Below, piece after piece: positions 36,101-46,949 of a DNA stretch of 64,000 nucleotides. The notes under the pieces are model-generated. The model worked only from the letters and a program-made list of their open reading frames with translations, was not told the DNA's origin and did not search any database. This stretch comes from Elymus sibiricus (taxonomy: Eukaryota; Streptophyta; Magnoliopsida; Poales; Poaceae). The stretch covers positions 429,079,379 through 429,143,378 of the forward strand of contig CM077676.1 in NCBI GenBank assembly GCA_039707655.1, written 5' to 3'. Numbering within the stretch: position 1 is the first letter of the stretch; every line of letters begins with the position of its first letter. A program made the translations under genes and the position numbers.

Positions 36101-38489
36101 GAAGTGACTGAAATACCGTTCACAGACCATGAGGAACGAGCAACGAACATATTGGTGATCATACATTATGATGTGTGTAGTCCGATAAATGTTGTTGCTA
36201 GTAGTGGATTTGTCTATCTTCAGAAATGACTCAAGTAGATATATGGATATTTACTTGATGAGACATAAGTCTGGATATTTTGAAGTCATTCAAAAGGTTT
36301 TCAAAAATGAAGTAGAAATTATTGTAACAAGAAAATTATGTTTCTACAATTAGATTGCGGAAAGGAATATTTGAGTTACAAGTTTAGCGAATGTCTGATG
36401 AGTTGTGAAAAGAATTTCATAACTTACACTGAAAAGAGCGCCATCAGGTCTGTTGAAATGACGGCATGGTATGGTACACCCAACCATGTTATATCTTTTC
36501 TTAACATTTGGAATATGGGGCTTGTGTAAAATATTTACAAACCTATTCCAAATCAGACAAGTGCTACTTTGTAGGTTATCCCAAATTATTGGGAATTCCT
36601 CCACCACTATACCGAGGCAAAAGGTTTTTCCACAAAGAACGGTAAGCTTTTGAAGAAAATGGTTCTTGCAAAAAGGTGAGTGGGAGGACAGTGCAACTCG
36701 ACGAGATAACAGTATCTTCGTCATTAGATCAAAGGAAAGAAACCTTGAAAGTGATTTCAGAGTTTCCTACTGTGACTGATACGGAAGCCTCTACATGAGA
36801 TGTATGGACTTCGGTCGAACTTGCAGCTGAACCACGTAGGCAAAACTCGTGCAAACTTCTCAGGTGCGCAAGCGAGATATTGTTGTTAGACAACAGTATA
36901 CCTACGATACACAAGGAGGCGTTGATGGGCCCTGACTCCGGAATTAGCAAAATGCCAATACAATCCGAGATAGTTTCCATATAAATGATTCAAGATCATA
37001 TCTTGATACCCCTTTCTAAAGACTTAGAGTCTAACGAATATTTATGGAACTATAAACTGATACGGATAAAAATGTTTTATCCATAAAGCTCGACTTGTTG
37101 CAATAACAAGTTCAAGGAGTTGACTGTGATGAGGTTGTCTCACCGTAGCGATGCTTAAAGTCGGTTCGGGTTAAACTAGCAATTAATACATATTTCAATC
37201 ATGAGATATGAAACATGGATGACGAAAGAATTTCCATGAAATGGGAATACAAACTAGGACTTGTATGTGATACAGTCCAAAGTGTTTTGTCGATCCAGAG
37301 GATGCTAGTGAGTGTGCAAACTTCAAAGTTCCAGCAATGGACAGAAGAGAGCAAAATGGAGTTGGAATCTTCGTTTTTGATGAAATAGTCAAAAGAGTTT
37401 GATTTCATCAATGGATAGCGAAGATGCTTGTGGTTACAAGAAAGTAAGTGGGAGCATATTAATATTTCAAAAACGTGTGTGCTTGACACATTGTTGATTG
37501 GAAATAATATAAATTTCTTGACACGAATTACCACTTCATTGAAAAATAGTTTCTTCAATGAAGAGCTTGGGCTAAATTGCCTTGTTATTAGGCATAATTA
37601 TCTACGGAGATAAATTGCCTAATAGGGCTAAGCCAAAATACATATTGACAAGATGCTAAAACAGTTTAGCATAAAACATCAAGAAGTGATTTTTGCCGAA
37701 GTCACATGGAAAGGCTTTTGCAAGACTCGGTGTCCTAAAACACTGATGAGCAAAATACATGATGGAATTTCCACACACTTTTGTGTTTGGATTAATCATG
37801 TATTCCATGGTATGTGAAACAACCAGATATGTCCGATACTTCCAAGCTGTTGCGAGTATAGATACCAAAGTGATCAAAGTACTGATCATGGGACAACAGT
37901 GAAAAATGTCATTGAGTACTAAAGTAGCACTGATGACATGTTTTCTCGCAAGCAGAGATTATGAAGTGCTCATTGTAAGTAATTACATCGATAGAGTCTT
38001 CATCAATGCTCTATGCGATTTTCGATTTGGGTTAAGGGTTTTGTGTAACACACAATATGGTGGCATGGTAAGTTGGAATTGTTTCAAACAGGTTACTGTG
38101 GCGAATTCTATAACAAAGGCTAAGTATGTTGACGCTTTAGAAGCGACAAAGAAGATGTTGAATCATATAGTTCATTCATGAACTTAGTATGGTTCTAAGA
38201 TGGCTTTGGTCAATGGGACACTATTGTAGATAGTTGCTCCATAGCTCAGTCTGAGGAATCAAGGTTCGACCAGTGATTCACATATATACAAAGCCAAGTC
38301 CACACAAAATATGAATTTTGTGAAAGCGTGAAAACACGAGGATATGCAAAGATACACACGGAGCTGAAGTTGTCAGATCCGTTGGACATCAGGCTATACC
38401 ACAAGCGACGCATATTTTACACCAGTATGCCATAGGTGTAAAGTGCATTAGCATTGACTAGATTATTGACTCTAGTGCAAGTGGGAGTC
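33153..38489 (+). pseudogene. Degraded internal region of the plus-strand Copia element
   Basis: Translated scraps follow Copia order: a pre-integrase-like block at about 35984 (WHC...GHIG), integrase scraps near 36160-36480, reverse transcriptase scraps near 37080-37510 (a remnant of YVDDxLLIGN near 37480) and RNase H scraps to about 38450. Stops and frameshifts are frequent. Three similar copies of a 180-base segment lie at about 35410-35900 (TTTTCATAATTCATTTTAGA). It ends with the polypurine tract CAAGTGGGAGTC (38478-38489). Confidence 0.8.
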
Positions 38490-39153
38490 TGTAGGAGATA
38501 TGCCCTAGAGGCAATAATAAATGTTATTATTTATCCCCATGTTCCTAATTAAGTTTATATTCCATGCTATAACTGCTGTGGTTCCCGAGCCCGTATATCC
38601 ATAAAGGCTCTGAGGAAAACCCATGTGCACGTGTGGAATAATAAACGGTAAAATGTATTCCTAGTCATGCCTCTAAGACTAGCTCAACTGTTGCATGATG
38701 ATCACGTTTTCCTGATCATGGGCATGTCTATGCCGGCAACTTTGAGGGCACAATGTTAGGAGAACATTTGTGTTGAATCGACCCGAATTGATGTTATGCT
38801 ATGAGATACATTCGTCACAAGTTAATGGTTAATAACACAGAGAAAGTTAATGTTTGCATAATTCCTTAGACCATGAGAGTATCGAGTTTCTTCATGCTTG
38901 CTTCATGAACTTTGGGGTTTGTTAAACGTCATCCGTAAATGGGTGGCTATTACGGCGGCTTACGGGTTCATGGGAAAGTGTAACAAGGGACTTGATAGCT
39001 CAAGATTGGGATTTGCTCCTCCGACGATGGAGAGATATTCTTTGGGCCCTCTCGGTGTTACGGTATCCATCATCGTCTGGCCAGACACATTGTGATTCGA
39101 TCACGGGGATGCCGGAACACGGGAACGAGAAAAGAGAACAAAACCGGTAACGA
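38490..39153 (+). repeat. 3' LTR of the plus-strand Copia element, first 664 bases
   Basis: Starts TGTAGGAGATATGCCC after the polypurine tract and stops after CCGGTAACGAG. It is followed by an inverted copy of the LTR start. Confidence 0.9.
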
Positions 39154-39159
39154 GAAAAG

Positions 39160-39645
39160 AGAACAAACCCGTAAGCCGCCGTAATAGCCACCCAGTTACG
39201 GATGACGTTTAACAAACCCCAAAGTCCACGAAGCAAGAATGAAGGAACTCGACACTCTCATGGTCTAAGGAATTATGCAAACATTAACTTTCTCTATGTT
39301 ATAAACCATTAACTTGTGACGAATGTATCTCATAGCATAACATCAATTTGGGTCGATTCAACACAAGTGTTCTTCTAACATTGTGCCCGCAAAATTGCCG
39401 ACATAGTCATGCCCATGATCAGGAAAACATGATCATCATGCAATACTTGAGCCAGTCATAGAGGCATGACTAGGAATACATTTTACCGTTTATTATACCA
39501 CACGTGAACATGAGTTTCCCTCCGAGCCTCGTGGATATTGTAGACTCGAGAATCATTGCAGTTATAGCATGGAACATAAACATTCATTACAAACTTGGAG
39601 ATACAAAATAACTATTATTACTGCCTCTTGGGCATATCTCCTACA
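39160..39645 (-). repeat. Start of the 5' LTR of the minus-strand Copia element (inverted LTR)
   Basis: About 485 bases, the reverse complement of 38490-38970. It ends at the outer element boundary before TSD ATTCT (39646-39650). With the preceding LTR it makes a large foldback. Confidence 0.9.
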
Positions 39646-39650
39646 ATTCT

Positions 39651-40095
39651 TTATCGCACGTTGAGGGATTGTTATATGATTCAATTATGTTAGCACTTTT
39701 GAGAGATTGCGCTAGTGAAAGTATGAACCCTAGGCCTTGTTTTCAAGCATTGCAATACCGTTTGTGCTCCGTTTTATCACTTGCTACCTTGCTGTTTTTT
39801 TATTTTCAGATTATAAAAACCTATATCTACTATCCATACTACACTTGTATCACTATCTCTTCGCCGAACTAGTGCACCTATACAATTTACCATTTTATTT
39901 GGTGTGTTGGGGACACAAGAGATTTCTTGTATTTGATCGCAGGGTTGTTTGAGAGATACCATATTCATCCTACACCTCCCACGGATTGATAAACCTTAGG
40001 TCATCCACTTGAGGAAAAATTGCTACTGTCCTACAAAACTCTGCGCTTGGAGGCCCAACACGAGTCTACAAGAATAAGTTGTGTAGTAGACATCA
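39651..40095 (+). repeat. 5' LTR of element B, second part
   Basis: Continues 15123-16329 and matches 45450-45898. It ends at GTAGTAGACATCA. Confidence 0.93.
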
Positions 40096-40105
40096 AGCTC
40101 TTTTC

Positions 40106-40122
40106 TGGCGCCGTTGCCGGGG
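40106..40122 (+). promoter_or_regulatory. Primer binding site of element B
   Basis: TGGCGCCGTTGCCGGGG, ten bases after the LTR; identical to that of element A. Confidence 0.8.
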
Positions 40123-40220
40123 AGGTGAGTGCTTGAAGGTATATCTTTAGATCTTGCAATTGAATCTTTTAGTTTCTTGTTTTATGACTAGTTCGATTTA
40201 TAAAATAAAACTACAAAAAA

Positions 40221-41239
40221 ATGGAATTGAGGTTGCCTCACATACTTCATCTATATAATGTCTTCCTTGAAAATGATGCATCAGAAAATTGTGCTCAATT
40301 GTTAGAAGAAGAATTTAATAAAATGTTTAATGTGAGTTCCTTGAATGACGAGCATGATTGCAATGTTGTTAGTATGAATTCTTTGAATACCCATGATGCT
40401 AATGATATGCAAAACTACAAGCTTGGGGATGCTATTTTGATGAAGATGATATTTTTAGTCCCCCAAGTTTTGATGAGAAAATTTATTATGATAATAGCAT
40501 GCCTCCTATTTATGATGATTATATTGATGAAAGTGGGTTTGGAAGAGTGTCAACTCTAGGTACTAATGATCCCACTATTTTGGAGGGTGTTGAATCTTAT
40601 GGCAATAATTATGAATGTGGATTTGGAGAGGTCATGACTTTATTTAGTGACGAATCCACTATTTTGGAAGAGATTTCAATTGATTATGACAACAAAGTTG
40701 CTATCTATGATGATTATTGTGATGACATGTATGCTATAAAGAATAATGATAACCATGAAACTTGTCATCATGATTTTAATTTTCAATTGGATTATGCCAA
40801 TCAAGTATCTAATGATAGTTATTTTGTTGAATTTGCTCCCACTATTATTGATGAGAACAAATTTGCTTATGTGGAGAGTAATAAAATTTCTATGCTTGTA
40901 GGTCATGAAAAGAATGCTTTATGTGATATTTATATTTTTGAATTAATTCATGATGCTACTGAAAATTATTATAAGAGAGGATCATATGCTTGTAGGTGTT
41001 GCAATAATATCAAGTTTCCTCTCTATGTGTTGAAAGTTTTGAAGTTATGCTTGTTTTGCCTTCCTATGCTAGTTGATTCTTGCTCCCATAAATTGTTTGC
41101 TCACAAAATCCCTATGCATAGGAACTGGGTTAGGCTTAAATGTGCTTGTCATATGATTCATGATGCTCTCTTTGTGTTTCAATTCTTTACTTTTATGCGA
41201 GCATCATTGAAATCATCATGCCTAGCTAAAAGGCATTAA
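40221..41239 (+). pseudogene. Uncharacterised acidic ORF of element B (one frameshift)
   Basis: The first frame starts MELRLPHILH at 40221 and holds the blocks LLEEEF and MQNYKLGDA. Near 40433 the frame changes, and from there an open stretch runs to the stop at 41237-41239 (YIDESGFGRVSTLG, GFGEVMTL, many Asp/Asn/Tyr, KFPLYVLKVLKLC, PMHRNWVRLKCACHM, DALFVFQFFTFMRAS). A single-base deletion would explain the change. The second frame is 246 residues without a stop. The ORF of element A is homologous throughout. No known domain seen; function unknown. The shift is at a different place and of a different kind from that in element A, so the two decayed independently. Confidence 0.6.
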
Positions 41240-41252
41240 AGAAAAGCGCTTG

Positions 41253-41268
41253 TTGGGAGAAAACCCAA
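41253..41268 (+). promoter_or_regulatory. Conserved hairpin after the element B ORF
   Basis: TTGGG, loop AGAAAA, CCCAA; the same stem as at 1789-1804 of element A with a changed loop. Confidence 0.5.
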
Positions 41269-41839
41269 TATTTGTACCTACTGTTTTTGTGTGTACACAT
41301 GATTAATATACTGTATTAATCATGTTTTATATGTTTTCTTTCAATAATGTGCCAAGTAAAGCCTTTGGGATAGTGTGGATGCTTGTTGATTTGATTCTGT
41401 GCAAAAACAGAAACTTTTGCGTCAAGTGCCCAGAAACTTTTGCGTGAGAAAATTCTGAAATTTTTACACCGTATTGGGCTACAAAGTTTTTACGTTTTCC
41501 TAATTTTTCAGAATTTTTGGAGGTACAGAAGTATGGTTTTTAAATCGCTCATTACAGACTGTTCTGGTTTTGACAGATTCTGTTTTCAATGCATAGTTTC
41601 CTTGTTTTATAGTTTCTATAGCTTATATTGTTCAATATAAATTGTAGAAATTGTAGGGTACAGTAGGTATTGTGTGAGAATAATTATGAATCTTGTCTTG
41701 ACAGTACCAAAGTGAATGATTTGCTCTTTATCATACTAACCTATCTCACGAAGTTCCGTTAAGTTTTGTGTGATTGAAGTTTTCAAGTTTTGGGTGAGAT
41801 ATCGATATGAGAAGAATAAGGAGTGGTAAGACCCTAAGA

Positions 41840-41922
41840 TTGGGGATGACCAAGGCATCCCAAGGTAGTACTCAAGGAATACTCAAGCGTCTAAGCTTGG
41901 GGATGCCCCGGAAGGCATCCCC
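41840..41922 (+). promoter_or_regulatory. Paired GGGGATGCC hairpins, element B, first pair
   Basis: First hairpin 41840-41863 (TTGGGGATG with CATCCCAA). Second hairpin 41899-41922 is identical to the perfect one of element A (loop CCGGAA). Confidence 0.6.
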
Positions 41923-42573
41923 TCTTTCGTCTTCAACATTATCGGTAACCTTACATGGAGCTATATTTTTATTCGTCACATGATATGTGTTTTGCTTAGA
42001 GCATCATTTTATTTTGTTGAGATTTGCTTGCTGTTATCAATAATCATGTTTTGTATCTTTTAGTTCAATAAAATGCCAATTATAGCCTTTACTATGCTCA
42101 GTTTGCATGTTTATGTGTTGCTGTTTGAAAACATAAAGTTTTCTGTTATGTCCTGAATTTTTGTGAATTGTCAGAACATGATAAAAATTTGAAATTTTTG
42201 CACAGTAAGCATGCATGAGTTCTCTGTCACGTGGTAATTTTTCAGAACTTTTGGAGTTAGGGGAGTATGAATTCTTATTCCCCCTTTACAGACTGTTCTG
42301 TTTTGGCAGATTGCTGTTATAGTTGCATTGTTTGCATATGTTTGCTTGTTTAATATTTCTATTTATGGATAGGAGTATTAAATATGCAGAGGCATTTAGT
42401 ATGCAATGTTTAATTATAATTTTAGTGATTTGCTACAGTAGAGAATGTTAAGGTTTTGAGTTGATTTATACTAACTTATCTCACGAGTTCTTGTTGAGTT
42501 TTGTGTGGATGAAGTTCTTAAGATTTAAGGAAACCGTGATATGAGAGGAATTAAGAAGACACAAGAGCTCAAG

Positions 42574-42656
42574 CTTGGGGATGCCCAAGGCATCCCAAGA
42601 TAATATTTCAAGAAGTCTCAAGCATCTAAGCTTGGGGATGCCCCAGTAGGCATCCC
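42574..42656 (+). promoter_or_regulatory. Paired GGGGATGCC hairpins, element B, second pair
   Basis: First hairpin 42574-42599: CTTGGGGATGCC, loop CAA, GGCATCCCAAG. Second hairpin 42635-42656: GGGATGCC, loop CCAGTA, GGCATCCC. Both stems are intact although the loop of the second has changed. Confidence 0.6.
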
Positions 42657-42836
42657 ACCTTTCTTCTTCAACAACTATCGGTCAGTTTTGGTTGAGCCTA
42701 AGTTTTTGCTTCTTCACATGATATGTGCTATTCTTGGAATGTCATTTTATTTTGTTTTCTTTGCTGTTTGAATAAAATACTTAAGATCTGAAATTTTTAA
42801 ATGAGAGAGAGTCCTCACATAGCTACCTATTTACTT

Positions 42837-42920
42837 AACTACTCATTTGATCTTCACTTATATCTTTTTGGAGTAGTTTGTCATTTACTCTCGTTCTTCA
42901 CTTATATCCTAAGAGTAAAT
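42837..42920 (+). promoter_or_regulatory. Two stem-loops with common loop CTTCACTTATATC, element B
   Basis: Stem-loop 1 pairs AACTACTC (42837-42844) with GAGTAGTT (42871-42878). Stem-loop 2 pairs ATTTACTCT (42883-42891) with AGAGTAAAT (42912-42920). The loops carry the same core as in element A, while all four stems are different and perfectly paired. Confidence 0.6.
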
Positions 42921-44214
42921 TGTTGAATGAGTTGAATATCATAAAGTTGAAATTATATGTGCTTCATATACTAGTCTCATACCTAGTAGTAGCTTCACAT
43001 TGGGTTTAGAAAGCAAAATCTATCGAAGTTTGACAATCACAATATTAGTCATACAAGCAATTCATGAATGATTAGTATAAGGAAGAGAACTTTCACATAT
43101 AAATATATTATCTTGGACATCTTTTATGATTGTGAATACCCATTAATTATTTTCAAACTTGAGCAAATTAGTTGAAGTTGGACAAGGAAGACAACGTAAT
43201 GAGTTATGTTTGGGTATATTTGCATAGAAGTTATATTGTTATGGATCCTCCAACATGTGGTGCTTGCTTAGGATCTTCTGCTAGCCAAAAATTCGTACTA
43301 AGTAGAGATACTACTTGTGCATCCAAAAACCCTTAAAACCCAGTTTCTTCCCATGAGTGTCCACCATATCTACCTATGGATTGAATAAGATCCTTCAAGT
43401 AAGTTGTCATCGGTGCAAAAAGCAATAAAAATTGCTCCTAAAATATGTATGATCTTTTATTGCAAGGGAAAATAAGCGTTGTACGAACTTGTGATGGTAA
43501 AGAAATAAAAGCGACGGACTGCATAATAAAGGTTGCTATCACAAGGGGCAATATAACGTGACGTTCCTTTGCATTAAGGGCTTGCACATCCAAAAATAAA
43601 AAGTGCATGACGACCTCTGCTTCCCTCTGCGAAGGGCCTATCTTTTACTTTATGTATTTACTTTTATGCAAGAGTTAATAGTATTACTTCTCATTTCAAC
43701 CTTAATTATTCTCTAGTTGGCAAGCATCATGTGGTGGGGAAAGATCCAGGCACATATGGCCAGTCAAATATATTTGATCATGAATTATTATTGTTGACAA
43801 TTATCTCTATGATAAATAAGTTGGGAGGCGAAACATTAAGCCCCTATCTTTCTCTGTGTTCGATGGATGCTATTTGTTCTAAAAATATGCTTTGAGTACT
43901 AGCAATCATAGAAGACTAAATGATAATTGAGTATGTGGAGCTCTTACTTAGACTTTGTTGAAGATAAGTTGAATTGCAATTGTTTGGTGACTAAGAGCAT
44001 AGGTTGTTAAGATTCAAGAGAATGCATTGTTTGAACCATAACATGTGAATTGATTGCTACTTTATCTTGATGAGTTTTATGAGAAAAAGTTGCTGTCATG
44101 ATGCTAGGAAAAGTGATTGAAATTATCATTGATCAAACTTATGCACTATGCTAGCATTCACACTTCATAAATTATTTCTTTTATCATTTACCTACTCGAG
44201 GACGAGCAGGAATT
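42921..44214 (+). other. Internal 3' region of element B, non-coding
   Basis: No reading frame or recognisable gene. Scattered resemblance to 12364-13430 of element A, for example TTTTATCATTTACCTACTCG near the end. Confidence 0.6.
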
Positions 44215-44228
44215 AAGCTTGGGGATGC
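44215..44228 (+). promoter_or_regulatory. Polypurine tract of element B
   Basis: AAGCTTGGGGATGC ends exactly at the 3' LTR boundary. The same 14-mer occurs at 40419, 41893, 42571 and 42628 in this element and at 2458 in element A. Confidence 0.75.
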
Positions 44229-45898
44229 TGGTACGTCTCCAACGTATCTATAATTTATGAAGTATTCATGCCATGTTTATTATAGTTTTGTATGATTTTG
44301 GTGCACTTTTATATGGTTTTTATATGATTTTTATGGACTAACATATTGACCTAGTGCCCAGTGCCAGTTGCTGTTTTCTGCTTGTTTTTGGTTTTCCAGA
44401 AAATCCATATCAAATGAAGTCCAAATGCAGCGAAACTTTTTGACGATTTTTTTTGGAAGGAAACAGACCTAGGAAGCTTCGGGGGAGCAGCAGAAGACCC
44501 ATAGGGGCCCCACAAGCCACCTGGGCGCGCCCTGGTGCCTCGTGGGCCCCCTGTGGCCCCTCTTCGCGTGATTCCAACGCCAAAAATTCCTATATATTCA
44601 GAAACCTCCAGAAATAACCCTAGAACTTTGACTCCGGCGCCGCAAGCCTCTGTACCGTCACGATCTCATCTACAGCCCTTTTTCGGCACCCTGCCGGAGG
44701 GGGAAATCATCACCGGAGGCCATCTTCATCATCCCGGCGGTCTCCATGACGAGGAGGGAGTAGTTCACCCTCGGGGCTAAGGGTATGTACTAGTAGCTAT
44801 GTGTTTGATCTATCTCTCTCTCTCGTGTTCTTGATTTGGCACAATCTTGATGTATCGCGAGCTTTGTTAATATAGTTGGATCATATGGTGTTTCTTCCCT
44901 CTCTATCTTCTTGTGATGAATTGAGTCTTTCCCTTTGAGATTTCGTTATTGTCGGATTGAATATTTCAGATTTGAGAACACTTGATGTATGTCTTGCATG
45001 TGGATACCCGTGGTGACAATGGGGTATTCTATTGGTTCACTTGATGTATGTTTTGGTGATCAACTCGTGGATTCCCGTGACCTTGGGGTGATCTAGGTAT
45101 AGGGGTAGGTTGCACGTTTTCATTATCTTTTCTTCGATAAGAAACTTTGGGGTACTCTTTGAAGTTCTTTGTGTGGATTGAATATTATGGATCTGAAGTT
45201 GTTTGATGCATATCGAATAATCAACGCACGGATACTTGTGGTGACATTGGAGTATCTAAGTGACATTAGAGTTGGTTGATGAGTATCATATGGTGTTATT
45301 TTAGTACGAACTCTAGGGCTATTTGTGACACTTATAGGGATGGCTCAATAGATTGATCGGAAAGAATAACTTTGAGGTGGTTTCGTACCCTACAACAATT
45401 TCTATCATATGTTCTCCACTAATAGGAACTTTGGAGTGATTCTTTATCGCACGTTGAGGGATTGTTATATGATTCAATTATGTTAGCACTGTTGAGAGAT
45501 TGCACTAGTGAAAGTATGAACCCTAGGCCTTATTTTCAAGCATTGCAATACCGTTTGTGCTCCGTTTTATCACTTGCTACCTTGCTGTTTTTTTATTTTC
45601 AGATTATAAAAACCTATATCTACTATCCATACTATACTTGCATCACCATCTCTTCGCCGAACTAGTGCACCTATACAATTTACCATTGTATTTGGTGTGT
45701 TGGGGACACAAGAGATTTCTTGTATTTGATCGCAGGGTTGTTTGAGAGATACCATCTTCATCCTACGCCTCCCACGGATTGATAAACCTTAGGTCATCCA
45801 CTTGAGGGAAAATTGCTACTGTCCTACAAAACTTTGCGCTTGGAGGCCCAACACGAGTCTACAAGAATAAGTTGTGTAGTAGACATCACGCATTATCC
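44229..45898 (+). repeat. 3' LTR of element B
   Basis: 1670 bases from TGGTACGTCTCC to AGACATCA, followed by TSD CGCAT (45899-45903). It is uninterrupted and shows the empty site of the Copia insertion near 45436. Confidence 0.94.
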
Positions 45899-45903
45899 GA
45901 CGA

Positions 45904-46034
45904 TCAAGCCGCTCGAGATCGCGTCAGGGCCTCCAGAAGGGAAGAAGCAGACGCCCGAGCAGTTCTTGACCGAGGTCCGTGAGGGCGCTCGGGTGACCGA
46001 GGCTCAATGTGCGAAATCCGAACTCCGGTTTTAA
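45904..46034 (+). pseudogene. Element C fragment: gag-like ORF, last part
   Basis: Open from TAT at 45904 (YPTIKPLEIASGPPEGKK, then a stretch ending AKSELRF) to TAA 46032-46034. It continues the frame of 15003-15122, showing that element B split this ORF. Only the C-terminal part is in the window. Confidence 0.6.
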
Positions 46035-46583
46035 ATGTCCCTTGGTATGCCGAGGAGAATTTTGTACAAAAACTAGTAATATTATGCTTATCAGTCGTGT
46101 ATATCCGACGTGTTATTTTTATTCCTATGCGACCGTGTTTAATCCTGAAAGTGGCCAGTCGTCGGCTTCTACCCCCGTGTAGATGCTACGCGGGGTGTTC
46201 CATAAAATGCGTAAACCCTTAGCCGACGTCTCGGTGCCCTTAGGCGGTTGCGTGTTTTAGGGAACCAGGCAATCAGACTATAGTGGCTTTATAAGTTTCA
46301 CTTAGTCATAGGAGTTCAAATTGTGGGGTAGTGGACCTAGCCCCCGGTGTAATGGTGACCGGACTAGCCGAGGTACACCCGCTTTAACACCTCGGTTCTT
46401 ATGACAAGAACCTTTCGTTTAGCACGGCATAAGCACTAAAGGTTTCTAGTTTGACACTGTCTACGGATCGCCGACCAGTTTACGCCTATCGTGACAGTCG
46501 ATTTTTGGCTTCTCCACTGAGGCGCTTGACCATCCGAGCTGGAAGCACAATCGCAGTGGTTCTCCCTTTACACTCCTAGCCTA
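46035..46583 (+). mobile_element. Element C remainder (old retroelement, non-coding)
   Basis: Sequence downstream of the gag-like ORF without any frame. The family is not identified. The right limit (about CCTAACA 46583) is set by the start of similarity to 52107, where the gene-island duplication begins. Confidence 0.5.
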
Positions 46584-46949
46584 ACAAAGCGTTAAATGAG
46601 GCTTTTGAAATCACTTTTTTGAATTAGTGAAACAGTCGAAATCACTTTCTGATACAATGGAACAATGTATTGTTTTATGAAAACTGATTTCAAACATAAC
46701 CGAAAGAGTAAAATAAAAATCATCCAAATATGTCCAAGTTTGGTCTTGTTCTGAAGGTCTTCTCGGTACGAATCCAAATACATAAATTTATTTAGAAAAT
46801 GAAGACTTAGTTCACCAATCATTCAAAATATGACAATGAAATTAAAACCATGTCTTTTGTACAGGGAAAGAGAATACATCCAATGGTCGTTTTCTCAATC
46901 TCTTACCCTCTTTCTCCTTGCATAAAGCTGACACAACCTCACAATAGCC

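Larger units (their letters stand above)
28088..39153 (+). mobile_element. Plus-strand Copia element of the same family, degraded
   Basis: Its 5' LTR (28088-33152, with a large block of foreign sequence), primer binding site (TGGCATCAAGAGCC from 33154), degraded internal region and the first 664 bases of a 3' LTR (38490-39153) are recognisable. It lies inside the 5' LTR of the minus-strand copy. The expected first T of the LTR is C at 28087. The 3' LTR is cut and fused to an inverted LTR. No intact ORF remains. Confidence 0.85.
16330..39645 (-). mobile_element. Minus-strand Copia element with nested Copia and CACTA insertions
   Basis: Outer ends are the terminus of the 3' LTR (16330, read on + as TGTAGGGGAATGCG) and the start of the 5' LTR (39645, minus TGTAGGAGATATGCCC), flanked by ATTCT. 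The internal part has a primer binding site (27553-27541, TGGCATCAAGAGC), a broken gag-pol (22403-18443) and a polypurine tract. A CACTA element occupies 22989-26755. The 5' LTR survives only as 39645-39160 (its start) and 28087-27555 (its end). Between them lies a plus-strand element of the same family, and about 1 kb of this LTR is missing. It is a BARE/Angela relative, but a different family by its LTR. Confidence 0.88.
41330..42760 (+). repeat. Tandem duplication of a 700-base non-coding block in element B
   Basis: Blocks at about 41330-42030 and 42040-42760 share, in order, an AATAAaaTGCCAA word, GAATTTTT and TTTTCAGAA words, ACAGACTGTTCTG, TCACGA, the paired GGGGATGCC hairpins, and CACATGATATGTG. 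Element A has one such block (about 1890-2560). The copies are well diverged. Confidence 0.65.
15123..45898 (+). mobile_element. Gypsy-type non-autonomous LTR element B, with nested insertions
   Basis: Two direct LTRs, TSD CGCAT, a primer binding site (40106-40122), an internal region of about 4.1 kb and an exact polypurine tract make this a structurally complete element. The 5' LTR is split at 16329/39646 by a compound Copia insertion. There is no gag-pol; the only ORF is the acidic one shared with element A. It is therefore non-autonomous. Its 3' LTR begins TGGTACG instead of TGATACG. Confidence 0.93.
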
